From Himantopus leucocephalus (lineage: Eukaryota > Chordata > Aves > Charadriiformes > Recurvirostridae): a stretch of DNA of 64,000 nt. The notes beneath the pieces are model-generated. The model was not told the origin of the DNA. It did no database searches and saw nothing but the letters and a program-made list of their open reading frames with translations. The translations under genes and the position numbers were made by a program. Where the stretch lies: the NCBI GenBank assembly GCA_003993805.1, contig RSEF01000002.1:9492667-9556666 (forward strand), read 5' to 3'. Within the stretch, counting starts at the first letter, position 1. Each line of letters begins with the position of its first letter. Of this stretch, positions 1-12,056 are shown piece after piece.

Positions 1-2934
1 TACAATTCTTTTGATGTTCTGTACTAGTCTGGTCACATTCCTTTCTGTTTTATAGCACGGTAATAACAACATTCTTGTAAACAGTCATATAAACTCTAAC
101 CTTCATATTGCTCTCTTCAGATCATCTGAAAGCATTTTTACATTGGGATTTGGCGTTCTTACCCCCATAAAGCACATCCCACCCTAATAACGCATGCCAT
201 CAAAGGAGCAGAGGGAGAAAATAGGGATGAAAATGTTGTCCGCTGCTGGGTCACTTGCAGCCGTACCATCCTGCAAAGGCAGATTTTTTTTGCAATAATC
301 AGCTTTGTTTTTCAGAGCTATTGGGGTTTCCATTCTCTTTCAGAGGAAACTCTTCTGTGGGCAGATAGACTCTAGCCTGGCTGTTTGCTGGTTAGTGCCT
401 ACCTTTTGGTGATTAGCAGCCTGTCCTCTCTCCACTGTTATCAATACACCGCCATCCCCTGCTTGTGCAGATCTACAACCTGGGGTAATATTTTCTAGGA
501 GCTTGAGTTCTGTGTTATGTGGCTGGCGATGGAGAATTACAGAAACACAGAAGGCCTAGGAGGCAAAAAAAGAAGCCACTCTGGTTTAGCCATGGTTGCC
601 CACTGATAGCATCAGATAAAAGACAGACGACTGACTTTAGCTACAGAAGTGTGTGCTGTATGTGCTCTGAGGAGGATCGGCAGCAGTTTCCAGATGTCTC
701 TGGCCAAAGGCTTGGCACTTAAGCATTTGCTCAAACAAAAGGGCCAAGGATAAGGGACTGCACCCTTTGCAAACAACGCAGCACACGGACATGCACTCAC
801 ATGCAAAGAATTTACATCGGCTGAACAGTTTTCCCGGCAGTCAGTAAATATGACTTATGCCTTCTCTTCCTCCATCAATAGTTTAAACAATCTGGGAGCA
901 AAACCAGGTACAATGATCTTCCTGACGCTGTGAAAGACAAGGAGATTTCACACATTTTAACATTTCCTCCGCTTGCTTGCTTTCTTTTCTTTCCCTCTGT
1001 TTCCTTCTTTTTTAAAAATTTTTCTTTATCCAAGACAACTCTGCAGCTTCCTTTGAACTGTCCAGTTGGAGCAGAAAAACAAAGTAATGTGCTGTGAACC
1101 TATCACAGAGGATAAAAAGGAAGCCGTAAATACTCAACTGAACAAACTGCCAATGATGTCTAAAGAATCAATATGTTACACAGCGTATCTGTTGAAGGGT
1201 GGTACATTTATAGTAGTTGCAATCTGTTGGAGAATTAGTAGAAAAGAAAAAAAAAAAAAGAAGCTAGATTTGACAGATAAATTTTTCACAGTGTTACCCT
1301 TTGTTTATAGACCTTCTCTCCTTTTAGTGTACCCTAGAGCAAATCTCTGCCTTTTCAAAAGGCCACGCCATTGTTCAACTGAAACGTTGTTATTTCTTCT
1401 CTCAAGTTTGATTAAATTACTTGGCACTCAGACAGGAGTTGGTAATAATACAAACGCAGTGATCAAGGTGGCAGATGTGCCGTTATTCTCTTAATGGCAA
1501 ATAACTAATTCTTCAAACTGTGGCTACGCAGTTTTAAAGCAATACGGGGGCTAGGGGGGTAACGTTATAGCCAGTTTTACATTTGTTAATTGAAATGGGA
1601 TTGAGAATTTATTAGGGAACCTTTAAATAATTGTTCTCCTTAGAAAACATAGTCTGGCGGTCGGTTTGTGGATTATGCGTGTGTAGAGATTGCCGAGATT
1701 AGGGCCGGAGAGGCAAGCGGAGGTTTAAGGCAGCCTCTGTGCAGCTACGGGGGCTCAGCTGCCTTGCAGGAACTTGCTCCCGTATCTGAGCCCTAGGATA
1801 AAAGGTGTATTTTTAAAATGTGCTAGCTGAAATGTTTTAATTAACACCTGTTAAAGCCTTGGAATAAACAGCACAAAGTATTTGCTGGTGTATCAACTGG
1901 CGGAAAAGTGGCCAAATTAGGTGAAGGAGTCAAGGGAAACGCTAGGAGCTGAAAGGTCTAAAAGGACCTAGCGGTGGAAAAAAGCGACTCCTGCACCCTG
2001 CCTGGGGAGATTAAAGTAGCCACGGTTTGAGTGAGGATCAGAAACCAGGGATTTTAAATATATTAGCTCAAATGCTTGAGCTAATAAGTTTTAAAATAAA
2101 TCTTTTCTAGACTACACAAGCCCTGAGGGAAGAGCAAAGAGATTAAGGTAAAAATAGAAAACATGAAGTGTCTAATAATGAGCCACACCTGTTTAGCGAA
2201 GTTTCCCTATCTCGGGTCTGGTCTACACCCCGTTTTTGTATCAGTATGACTGGCTTGGCCAGGAAAGTGTTTTTCTAAGGGACTGGGAGGATGAGCAGGT
2301 TACCACGAGGGAGCCACGTGATCAGTGGTGAAGGTCCTGAGGGCAGCCACTGAGTTGTCTGCAGAAGATGTTTCCCTCTCGTTTACCCCAGTACTGGAGG
2401 AGTTTTGGTTGTTTCATGTGTAGATAAAAATAAGGACTTTTTAAGAAGATCTAAAAATGATTTAATAATTTAATTATTTAATTACTTGGAGACAAGTGGT
2501 TTTCATTTACTACAATGGATCCCAATCTTGTTGGCCTCCAGGCTTTATTGTACTGTAAATATTATTACTCATAATAAAAACCAACCTAACGTTTTTCCCC
2601 AAAACTCTTAGCTTTGGTCTTCAGCTGCTGATGCTGGTTCAAACTGGAAGAGGAAGTAGATAAAAAACACCAAATAAGTCGCCTTTGAGATTTCTGATGT
2701 TATTTCACCGACCCCAATGTCCACATAACCTCCAGACAAGCACCCTGCAACCTATCAGTGTTCTCCAATCAGTTCTTTTTGTCTACCATGAGAGCTGTCA
2801 CAACATGTGGTGATGTGCGACTTTGCCCATGGCTGTACTTTACATTTCTATGGGCAGCCCATGTGTAGGACATTCCGGCTACAACAGCAGGTAACTCATA
2901 ATGTCGCACCCATGTCTTTGTTTTGGAGCTGTTG
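1..2934. other. Non-coding stretch, no gene seen
   Basis: AT-rich single-copy-looking DNA. The longest open frame is 142 codons (1066-1494) and contains a lysine run translated from an A-tract; it has no recognisable domain and no convincing splice or promoter context. A short GC-richer piece at 1690-1800 can form an 8-bp stem (gggctcag at 1751-1758 with ctgagccc at 1786-1793), too small to mean much alone. I see no RNA gene or transposon end. Confidence 0.55.
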
Positions 2935-2960
2935 TTTTTTTTTTTTTTTTTTTTTTTTTT
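2935..2960. repeat. Poly-T run (26 T)
   Basis: An uninterrupted run of 26 T. Read on the minus strand it is a poly-A tract, but no AATAAA signal or recognisable transcript body lies beside it, so I call it a homopolymer rather than a retrocopy tail. Its length is probably imprecise in a short-read assembly. Confidence 0.9.
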
Positions 2961-3202
2961 ATTATGGACAGGAACCCATCATTCCTTCTGAAAAATATTG
3001 AGATCCTTTAAAAAAGATATTAAAGATTAGGCCAGACTAGGGGAAGCTCAGTTTTGAGATCTGAGAATTTGTGTTATTTGTGTAAAACCAGATGATCTTT
3101 CTGCCCTGATCATGGCCAATTATTTAGCTGGTAGAAACCTATGTGTGTCCCTTACCCCCAGAGAAGCCGCGGGACTTTGGGCGTCTGAGTGCCTGGGATG
3201 AC

Positions 3203-3246
3203 ATCCTGGTTTTACTGAAGTCAGTGGGAGTTTTGCCACTGGCGTC
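3203..3246. repeat. Old palindromic MITE-like motif, copy A
   Basis: This 44-bp stretch aligns without gaps to 32293-32336 at 32 of 44 positions, including the shared start atcctgg and the core gttttgcca/attttgcca. Both copies are imperfect palindromes of the same design: a 10-bp arm (here 3218-3227), an 8-bp spacer and a 10-bp arm (3236-3245) matching the first in reverse complement at 8 of 10 positions. From memory, similar palindromic motifs built on agtcaatggg and ttttgcca are abundant in turtle and crocodile genomes and rarer in birds; I take this as an old DNA-transposon (MITE) relic. The family name is not established here. Confidence 0.5.
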
Positions 3247-3935
3247 TCCTCCTTAGAGTTTACCCCATGCCCTTGTTGGAGCAGGCAATAATCCTGATGA
3301 AACTGTAGGACAAACACAGTCACAGTATAAATAGAGTTATAAATTATATTTGGGGTTAAGGGGAACTGATGAATATATATTAGGTAGCTTACATAATATA
3401 GGAAAGTTGCCACAGAGACTTTTTCTCCTTACACCTCTTTATACCCTTGTCTGTGTCTCTTCCTTTTACAAACTTGCTATTCAGTTCTACTAATGTGAAG
3501 GGTGAGGAAGCATTTATCCACTTATGTTGATTTTTAACAGTTTATTGGAAGATACTTCATAGCCTTATCTTAGCTGTCTGTCTGATCAAGGTGGAGATGT
3601 AGGCTCCATCAACAGCTTATTAGAATAGACCTGAATTTGGTTATGTGTCATTGCAGTAATCAGGCTCAGTCCTTCATTTGTAAGTGATCTACACACATTT
3701 ATTTTAATAATCCTCATAAGAGTCTCATTGAGAGGAAAATAGTGTATTTTCCAGAACACGCTTCTGATATGTTTAAATCATATAGTACAACTAGAAAGCA
3801 AAGGAGACAAATCAAAAGTAGAGAAGGAATCAGGAACCCTATATAAGTGATTTTTATGTTCCTGTTTTCATAGTACAAGGCCATCTGATGATCGTTAACT
3901 GTGAGATGACAGCTTGGGCTTGGTTTCATGAGCAG

Positions 3936-3954
3936 CTGAGCTGAGCTGAGCTGA
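3936..3954. repeat. Short CTGAG tandem repeat
   Basis: Nearly four units of the pentamer CTGAG in a row. It is short and probably a chance microsatellite. Confidence 0.75.
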
Positions 3955-4102
3955 TGACTGACCAAAAGGAGAGGTGATTTCCCACCACCTTTCTCTGTTA
4001 CTCCCTATTTTCCTTCAGCCCATTTTCCTCCCTCCTTCCCTTTCCCAGCTGCAGTCCCACTCCTTCGACACCAGCATTGGTATAGTTGGATTCTGCTATA
4101 AA

Positions 4103-4186
4103 CCAGTTTGAACTCATTAACCCAGCAGAAGTCTTTTTGGTTTTCTTTTGCAGTTTATTTTCTGCTGGGTTAGTGAGTTGAACTGG
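4103..4186. repeat. Fold-back (inverted-repeat) element, MITE-like
   Basis: Two arms, 4103-4130 and 4160-4186, are reverse complements over 28 alignment columns with 25 matches: two transitions and one single-base bulge. Both transitions would be G-U pairs in RNA, so the fold is nearly uninterrupted. The loop (4131-4159, 29 nt) is T-rich. An exact 9-bp direct repeat, cgacaccag, lies at 4066-4074 and 4201-4209, either side of the structure, and could be a target-site duplication, though it does not abut the arms. The right arm with flank (4160-4190) recurs at 4408-4438 with 25 of 31 identities, so the arm belongs to a repeated module and is not a one-off palindrome. I do not recognise the family. 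Confidence 0.65.
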
Positions 4187-4407
4187 CTCAAAGGGGCCAG
4201 CGACACCAGAAGTGGAGACAAATGAGTAACAGTAGTGAGGGAGGATGAGGAATTGACTGAGGAAGAGAAGGAACTTCTCTATTTTGGTGGCAATGAGCAG
4301 TCAGAGTGGCTCATCCTGTGTCATTAAATTGTAGCTTGAATATACAAGTTCATATCTGCTGAAAAGGTCACTTCTGATTCCTTCTCTGCTCTGGACTCCT
4401 GGCAGAT

Positions 4408-4443
4408 TTCTGCTAGTTTGGTGAGATGAAATAGCTCACCAAA
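4408..4443. repeat. Diverged second copy of the fold-back arm, with its own hairpin
   Basis: 4408-4438 aligns without gaps to 4160-4190 at 25 of 31 positions, in the same orientation. It also contains a perfect 9-bp stem, tttggtgag (4417-4425) with ctcaccaaa (4435-4443), around a 9-nt loop. Downstream, caccatgcattgg (near 4462) resembles cacc-cattgg text near 4070, hinting that more of the same repeat surrounds these modules. Probably the remains of a second element or of one larger rearranged element spanning about 4066-4480. Confidence 0.5.
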
Positions 4444-4537
4444 AGGTGAGAAGAGCTCCTGGCACCATGCATTGGAGGAGGAGGTCCCCTTTGGTGGCAA
4501 CGCCTGACACAGGATCAGCAAGCACAACTAATTGCAT

Positions 4538-4590
4538 CCTAAGTGTCTTGCCCAAGATCACATGGGGAATCCATGCCAGAATAGAAAGCT
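4538..4590 (-). repeat. MIR-like SINE remnant
   Basis: The plus strand reads like the reverse complement of the MIR SINE core: taagtgtcttgcccaagatc followed by text corresponding to the tRNA-proximal part of the element. MIR-type elements are ancient amniote SINEs; birds keep few and only diverged copies. The call rests on remembered consensus features (the ttgcccaaggtcac block), so it is moderate. Confidence 0.5.
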
Positions 4591-5181
4591 GCCCTCTCTC
4601 TTGTAATAGCAAGAAAATTGCCGTACCCCCAAAATCTCAGGATCTTGCTTCTACTGGTCCAGCCAGGATTAGGTGGTTTAAAGGATAGTGATGGTTCCCC
4701 AGAGATGTAGGATGATCTGCTTTGTCCAGCCTCTCAACTCATCCTACCTTCTATAAATCAGAGAACATTTCAAACCCAAAAGTGTTGGATTATTAGTTAT
4801 TTCCTAATTTGTCAGTAAAAACTGTTGCTCTGAAAAATTCTGACCCCAGAACTGTCTGAAACTTTAATGAATTTTACTGAGTTCTCAGCCTTGGGGATGT
4901 CCTTTGGCAGTGAGTTCCAGAGACAGAATAGGTGAAAAAGTCTTTCCTTCTTACCAGTCTTGATTTTGCCATGTCTTAATTTCACAGAACACTCCGTATT
5001 CCTTAGGGTTTGTGGCAGCGAGAACAAATTTTCCCAGCTCATGTGTTCACACCAAACCACGAGACCCGCGCTCCTGCCCGCTCTCCCTCTTGCTGGGCGG
5101 CAAGCGTTATAAATCAACGATCCTGAATCCGATCCTGACTTCCACACTGATTCCCTCTGTCATCTCGGTAACTGGGATTAC

Positions 5182-5290
5182 CTGTTTGCCTCCATATAGC
5201 TATTTGCAGAAGGAGATAATGATACTTGTCTAACTGACAAGGCTATTGTGGGATGATTTATCTCATTAAAGGGAGTGAAGTGCCTAATGC
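5182..5290 (+). repeat. MIR-like SINE 3' part
   Basis: In sense orientation the stretch follows the 3' half of MIR: a gcctc block, a ctatttgcagaaggagataa block corresponding to ctgtaaaatggggataat, a ggctattgtgggatgattta block corresponding to gggttgttgtgaggattaaa, then attaaagggagtgaagtgcc corresponding to the conserved region before the tail. The order and spacing of several blocks make this the clearest MIR-like piece in the window. It lies in opposite orientation to the fragment at 4538 and is therefore probably a separate insertion. Confidence 0.6.
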
Positions 5291-5545
5291 AACTGCTGCT
5301 TTGTAGAAATGAAACACATAGTTTTTTAGAACTTGAACATCCTTCCCTGTGGCAGCCTATTCTCTACATGTGCACCAGATGGCACTGCGTTGCAGTTTCA
5401 ATTATGGCACAGGCGGCAAATACCTTTTAATTTGGATAATAGGCACATATGATAATCATTCTTTTCTATTCCCACAAGAATCATGTAAAAAAATCTGGCG
5501 AAATAGAAAACTGTCTTTTATTATATTTTACAGAAATTTCTTTGA

Positions 5546-5562
5546 TTTTTTTTTTTTTTTTT
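5546..5562. repeat. Poly-T run (17 T)
   Basis: Plain homopolymer with no adjacent retrotransposon signature. Confidence 0.9.
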
Positions 5563-8162
5563 AAAGAAAGACTTTGTGCGTCTCCCTTCCCTCAAATGAG
5601 AGGACATCTTCAAAACCCACCAAGACACCATCAGCCACCATTTCTGACCATGGAGACTGAGAAGCACCATGCCATAAATTGCAATTTGACTTGCTTTTTT
5701 CTTGACCATAACAACACAGTATACATAATACATGAATCTAATAATAAACCCCAGGACTTACATAGTTCATTTGGGATAATCAAAGGGCACTTTCACAGGG
5801 GTATTAATAAGATTTATCATTATTTACATATTGTCTCCAGGGAAGAATGGGAGCTGTTAAACAATTTGCTCAAATACAAGCAGTACAGTTGTAACGTCGG
5901 ACAGACAGAAAAGAATTCCACTTTCTTTAGCCTCAGTCTCTTACAAGCCTGCATTGCTTCCAGTATTCCCATTTCTAGTTTATATGTGAAATGATAAGAA
6001 GAAATGGAATGCTTCAAGGGGAAGGGACTGTTGTATCCACATTGTAATTTTCATAGTCCTGCCTTAAAACACAACTTATCTTTATTGCTCACACAGAGGT
6101 GATAGATTACCTCGCACTGTAAATAGGCAAGGTGGACTTTGTGGTAAAATTTAAACTTACTTTAACATTTTCTTGGGTTATAAAAATATTCCTCCCTATG
6201 GCACCTTATTTAGAGATTAACATGTATCCTTTCCACGCAATATTTTCAATGCCGCGGTTCGTGAACGCTGGCTTTTTATGTCTTTCCTTGTAGTGTTGGA
6301 GCTGAGGAACTGTCAGAGGAATGAAGTGTATCTATTGTATTTTTTTCAATGCATGTAGGTTTTGCAAACCCTGTTATCTTATTTGAGACATCACGGAGAA
6401 TATATAAAAAGATCCAGAATATTGGTATGCACAAGCCATGAGGCTGTGTCGTTGCGTCGTACTTCCCGGTGGCCTGTGAAGCCGTATGGGAAAAGTGAAA
6501 TGTATCCCTGTGGACAAGAGCTTGCTCCTGGTGTCGTTTTTCCTCTCCCGTAGTCTGGCAGGATGAAGATCTGGGAGGAGGGCATGGGAATTTAAATAAC
6601 AAGCGATCCCTGTGCTGTAGGAAGGGAAAAATACCTCAGCTTTCTGCATTCATCTAAATGTCACGACTTGACCTCTCTCCTCAGGGTCTGGCAGCTTGCA
6701 AATCTGGCTCTGAAGGTTACAGGTGAGAACAAGGCCGTGTCTGGCCTCCCCTCTGTACAGGGATGACACAGAATAAGCAAGAGCCTGTCTGGAAATCCAG
6801 CTGCCAGTGGGAACAGATGGAAATTTGGACTTTCGCTACTGTTTTCTGAGGATTTGCTGAACGTCACTGGGTTTGTTGCTAGAATTGAAGGTCCATTAAA
6901 GCTGCATGTTCCAGGAACCAGTCCTGGGGTTTGCAGCCTGCAAATGCTCCTCTGGAAAGCAAAGCATTCAGGACAAAGGTCTGGGACTTATTTAGGATGG
7001 GAGCTGAAGCTCAGGGGCATAAACCCCCTTTGTGCAAGTCCCTTTGGATGGGAAGGTGCATTGAAGCCAAGGCACCCCCGTTCCCTTCACACAAACTATC
7101 CCTGCTCTGGGTGCAGGTTGGCACCGCTTACTCCTTCCCACCTGGGTGAGGGGGCGAGTGAGGTCCAGGAACAGCTGAGCTCCCTGGACCCAGGTCCCAT
7201 CAGTCAATGTTTGGTCCCTCAGATAGGGTTTAGACGGGTCTGTCCTCGGCTGCTGGTATGGGCCAGTGCACTGCTCAGCCCTCGTGGCAAGGAGCGACAT
7301 GGAAATGGGAAACACTGACTCAGAGGGTGTTTTGCAGTCCTGAAGGTTGATTGCCAATGCTAAAGAACAAGCTGCCTTGTAATTTCTCTTCATCTACTCC
7401 TCTTTTTTTTTCAAGGTGAGGTTTTATGCCCCAGCTCATTTTACAGGTCTGTCCTTACTCCTAATGAAGCTAAAGGTAAAACTCCCACTAAAAGAAGCCT
7501 GTCCTGCACCTAGAAGCAGCTGAGGACTGATGGAAGCTTTAATTACAACCATGATACTGGTTGCTATAAAAAATGATTTAAAAAGGGGGAGAGAAACTTT
7601 CTAGCTAAGGCAGCTGTCCTTTCAAATTTGTTCTTAAATCAATAAAAAAAATTTTGAAAGTTTGTTCCTGTTTCTAAATAAACGTCTCACATAACAATAA
7701 ACCCCACAAACATTCATATGTGTGGCAATTCAAGCACTGCTTTTGCAGAGTTTATTTACGAAGCTCCAAAATAAACCTGAAGGTAATCACACTTAGACCA
7801 AAGACATACTTAGGATAAAATAAAAACACAGCCACAGTAGTTATAGTCTAGAAGTGACTGGGGTACAATAAAGTATAGTCACAACTAAATTATGTCTTGG
7901 ACTGAAGTAGGTACATACTATTAATTGGATGTAGGCCCTTTAACCTTTTCGCAGGAAGCAAACTTGAGATCTAATAATTTTTGTAAAGATGAGCTTTCTG
8001 TTCTTCCAGTAATATTTCTGGGCTTTGAAAGGATCCTGACTTTCCGTTCAGACTGTTTTGATGAGATTGGATCTAATATTTCAACCATGCCAACTGAGCA
8101 GAGGTAAGAGAGGATAAAGGAGGGTGGAAGTTTGATTGCCTTCTTCAAAGGATACAAATAGT

Positions 8163-8214
8163 AGTATCAGTGGCAGTATCAGTAATAGTGCTCAGTAGTA
8201 TCAGGTAGTATCAG
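8163..8214. repeat. AGTATCAG minisatellite-like cluster
   Basis: Four exact copies of the 8-mer agtatcag begin at 8163, 8175, 8197 and 8207, separated by diverged text with the same GTAGTA/CAGTA flavour. This looks like an old, partly scrambled tandem repeat. Confidence 0.7.
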
Positions 8215-11014
8215 TGCTCCACTGCTGATCCTTTTAAGGTACTTTATGGCTAGCCATTTTCATGGATGTGAAAAATCGTGGCAGAAGGGAGTGTTAGATA
8301 GTGATTCAAGTATCTCTACTTAAAAAGAAGTAGTAAACTATTGGGAAGAAGATGTGGAGGCAACAGTGTTTATATCATACACAAAACTGATTAAAACTTC
8401 ATTTTTCTGTTGAGTTCACCGCCATTCATTACCATTAACTGTGTCCAGAATAAGGTCCTACATTAAGCTTTGTGCTTTTAAAATATACAGGGCATTGTAA
8501 TCCCACTCTCTAACAGATATCCCCTTTGTAGCAAACCATTTTCATTTTAACCCCAAGCTAGTGCTAACTTCGCTAAGAAAATTTGAAACCCTTATTCAGG
8601 TTGACAAACCCACATCTGCAGTTTAAAATATAGCGTGTGATTTTGTGTGCCTTGCTTTTTTAGTGATAGATTTGTCTCAAAGGACCCAGGACCTCAAAGT
8701 GAGGTTCCTCTAGGGCTGGAACAAGACATCAGGAATGGATTTCATCAACCCTAACTCTTGCTCTGAAGAGTTTTGGAGGAACCTAAAGTGCTCCTGATTT
8801 GCAGTTTTCAACTGTCTGAAGTTACAGAAGGTGTCTCCCCCTCATTCATTACAAAGTAATCATCCAATCTGTCTTGCAGGAGGCGTTCAGGAGGTAGTAA
8901 TGGTGAGCAACGTAGGAATAAACAACTGAAGAGCTAGTAGCAGCTTAAGCTGTCACCACCATTTCTTCAGTGAAGGTCTGGCGACAGTCAAAGAAGGTTA
9001 AGGTACATCTTATAACCTAATTACTGAAGTGGCCCAAGGGAATATCCATACTTAATATGTATATATTGTCTGAAGAGCCAAGATTTAACAGCCACAGGCC
9101 ATAAAAACTGAAATCCTTTAAGGACTGGCTGCAGGCGGGGAAACCACCACATACTCACCAGTGGCCTGGATAAACATTTGCTATTAATTTCCTCTTATTA
9201 CTGATGCAGTTTCATCCTAACAGCTGAAGTTTTATGAAGGATCAGATTTTGTTTCCTTGTAAAGAGAGTTAGAGAAATGCTTAAAAGCCAAAACAAATCT
9301 GAGTAGCGAAGGGTGATGACATCTAACAAGTCTACCAAAAAACCACTACTGCTAGGCTCAGGCATTAATGCTCTGCATATAGGAAAGGAGTTAAAATTGA
9401 TAGCACATGAAATATAACTAAATATTCTTGAAGGTTAGGGCAGGTGCTATGCAATTATTCAGTCTTTTACTAGCTGTCAATGGTTGTTTGTAAGTGAGGT
9501 CAACAAGATGTTTACTGTATGGTTGAATGCTTTATTTGAAGCAAAGATGTATGATCTTTGAATGAAGATATTAATGATGTGACAAAAAAATCCTGAAAAA
9601 ATCCTGCTTTCAATGGGAGCTACTGTTAAAGTCATGTACTAACAAGCTAGATGCCAAAAGTAGCTGCAAGGAACATAACAATAAAGATACTTGCTGCAAA
9701 AATAGAAAACAGGAAAAGCAATAAATCTGTTAATCTGCTCAACTTTTTAAACCTAGATTTGGATGTGAAGTTATAATTCTGTCTAATTATTATAGCTAAT
9801 GAATTTCTTAATGAAATCAAAACTTTCTTTTTGGAGTTTTACACATTCTTCCTAAGTACAGATGACGTTAGCTTATCAAAAACTGATTTCCATTTAACTT
9901 AAATCCCATTCCTTAAGTGTCCCATGTGACAATGCAAGCTCCACTATTAGGAAGAATAATGAAGGAAAAGTTTCAACTACAATTGCTAGTTGAGGGCTAG
10001 ATTAAAAGAATTTCTATTTTTTGTATCATAATTCATGCTGATCGTTCTAATGACAACTTTCAGTGACTTTTAAACATTACATTCTTTAAATTATGGTTGT
10101 AGATAATACACACAGAGTAATGAAAATCCAAACACCAGCCTTCATCAAAAGTGTATTAGCTAATCTGTGAAGTCAACCCACGAAAGTCAAGGAATAGCAG
10201 AATTAAGGTTACCTTTGCAATCTTAATTTGGTTACTTTGGGTGTAATGAGTGGGCTGTAATTCTTAATTATAGATCTACATGTTGGTCCGCCTGTTGCTT
10301 CCCTTTCTCTTTCAGTGCACAGATTGGCCCATGTTCCTTTTGTGAGTAAGTAGTATTTCATTTTCTTTTTTGGTATTCATTGTGTGACCTCAACTCTTCT
10401 CTTGCTCTCTCCTGCCAGCTCCTGTTCTGAATTCAGCATTATTATTTTTTTCTAGGCTTTCCTACAGCTTCTGGCTCTCTGCTGTCTGGGAGTTTTACAA
10501 AAAATAATGGGCTTATTTTCACAGCAGCCCAGCAGATGAGGTATGGCATTAACCTGACTGCACAGGTAGGGCATGGTGGCAGGCCAGAAATGTTCGCTGA
10601 ACTTGAGCGCCCAGTTTCTGCTAGTTAGAGTTTGACTTTGCGCGGCATGGAGCCGTATTTTATGTGATAGTTGACTGTGAGGGCTCAGCACTTCTGCAAC
10701 TCAGAGACCCAACAGCATCTAGTCAGGGACCCAGAAAATGAAGCTGTACAATTTATAACTGTGAGCGAAAGAGCTGGTTTAAATTGCTTGCCTAGCTTTG
10801 CATAGGAGCTGAACGGCAGAAATACTACCAGCTCTCAAGGACAATGATGAAACCATCCTCCCTTTTCTGGTAAGCCCTAGGAGCAGATTTAGTGGGAGAA
10901 GCTGTGAGCTGTAACCACCTTCTATTACCTTCCCCAATGCGATACCTGCAGTCCAGGTCATACCTAGGGAATGGCCATGCTGCAGTGCTCTCTTATTACT
11001 GCACCTGAATCCTC

Positions 11015-11040
11015 TTTTTTTTTCTTTTTTTTTTTTTTTT
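11015..11040. repeat. T-rich run (T9 C T16)
   Basis: Homopolymer-like tract broken by one C at 11024. No flanking signature of a retrocopy. Confidence 0.9.
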
Positions 11041-11772
11041 GCTATTATGAGACATCTAGATTTTGCAGTCCATATCCTATGGGCAGCAGTGTCCCTTTGT
11101 TATATCCTCTGATGTATCATCGGTGCCGTCCATTTCACGCCCGGCAGGAGGGAGAAGTATATGATCATGCTATTAAAGATAATGCCTATGCAAAAAGGGA
11201 TTGAATCAAGGCTGGAGAGGCAATTTGATTCTGGCACTTCCTCACATCTGATTGCAACTGCAAGGTTCTTTTAACACAGTTTGAGGTGTGTAATTTCCCA
11301 TATTTAAAAAAAAAATAAAATTGTAGACTGCCAAAATAGGCATTTCATTATGCAGGATCACAGTGACTCCCAGGAGAGCCAGAGCGGCTGGAGTCTGTGT
11401 TGGCCTCTCAAACCTCTGTTACTTCAGTTAATAGAGTAGCCACATTAATAATCACTAGTTATCAGTGTCCTGCTGAAAATACTAAGAGGCTCGTTTCCTA
11501 TGAGGCAGGCTGGACAAGTTGTTAGTGGATCTCGCAGGAATTTCAGGGCAGTAAGGGATGGGCAAAGCTCAAAACTGTGTTTTCCACTCCAAGTTCAGGA
11601 AGGGAGTTTGATGTTGTGCTATTTTTCTAGATACAACTACTTTTACTGTCCAAACAAAACTGGGACAGGAACATTTAACTACTCCTAACCTCTTTGCCCA
11701 GCTGCATCCAGTTTTCCTAAGATTTCTCTACTGCTGGTGAAATCCCAACGTTCTTGCTCTGTCATCTTTAGG

Positions 11773-12056
11773 CATAGAATCATAGAATCATAGAATGGTT
11801 GAGGTTGGAAGGGACCTTTCAGATCATCTAGTCCAACCATTAACCTAACCTGACAAAACCACATCTAAACCATATCCCCAAGTACCTTGTCTACCCTTTT
11901 TTTAAACACCTCCAGGGATGGCGAATCCACCACCTCCCTGGGCAGCCTATTCCAATGTTGAATAACCCTTTCAGTGAAAATTTTTTTTCCTAATATCCAA
12001 CCTAAACCTTGCCTGGCTTAACTTGAACCCATTACCTCTCGTCCTATCACTAGTCC
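11773..12056 (-). mobile_element. CR1 LINE, 5'-truncated
   Basis: The element lies on the minus strand with its 3' end at the low coordinate. That end carries three copies of the 8-bp unit catagaat (11773-11796) followed by the ggttggaagggacc 3'-UTR block, the hallmark of avian CR1. Reading away from the tail, the minus strand gives decayed CR1 ORF2 C-terminal protein, including [20 protein letters not shown] within the frame 11971-12195. Similarity stops near 12056, leaving about 284 bp, typical of CR1, which is usually heavily 5'-truncated and inserts without clear target duplications. The element is not autonomous. Confidence 0.93.

Larger units (their letters stand above)
5300..11772. other. 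Non-coding stretch, no gene seen
   Basis: Mostly AT-rich DNA without recognisable repeats, apart from T-runs at 5546-5562 and 11015-11040 and a short minisatellite at 8163-8214. A 181-codon frame (5449-5994) runs through the T17 tract, which it reads as phenylalanines, and has no domain I recognise. A 154-codon frame (6854-7318) lies in a GC-richer piece and overlaps a 133-codon minus-strand frame; neither resembles a known protein. A weak match to the palindromic MITE-like motif (aatcctgctttcaatgggag) occurs near 9600, too decayed to annotate firmly. Confidence 0.55.

Noticed and set aside
5449..5994. 181-codon plus-strand open frame
   Set aside because: Runs through a T17 homopolymer read as phenylalanines and shows no recognisable protein family.
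8160..8218. Possible CRISPR-like array from regularly recurring agtatcag
   Set aside because: The repeat unit is 8 bp with irregular 2- to 14-bp spacing in vertebrate DNA; it is a minisatellite.
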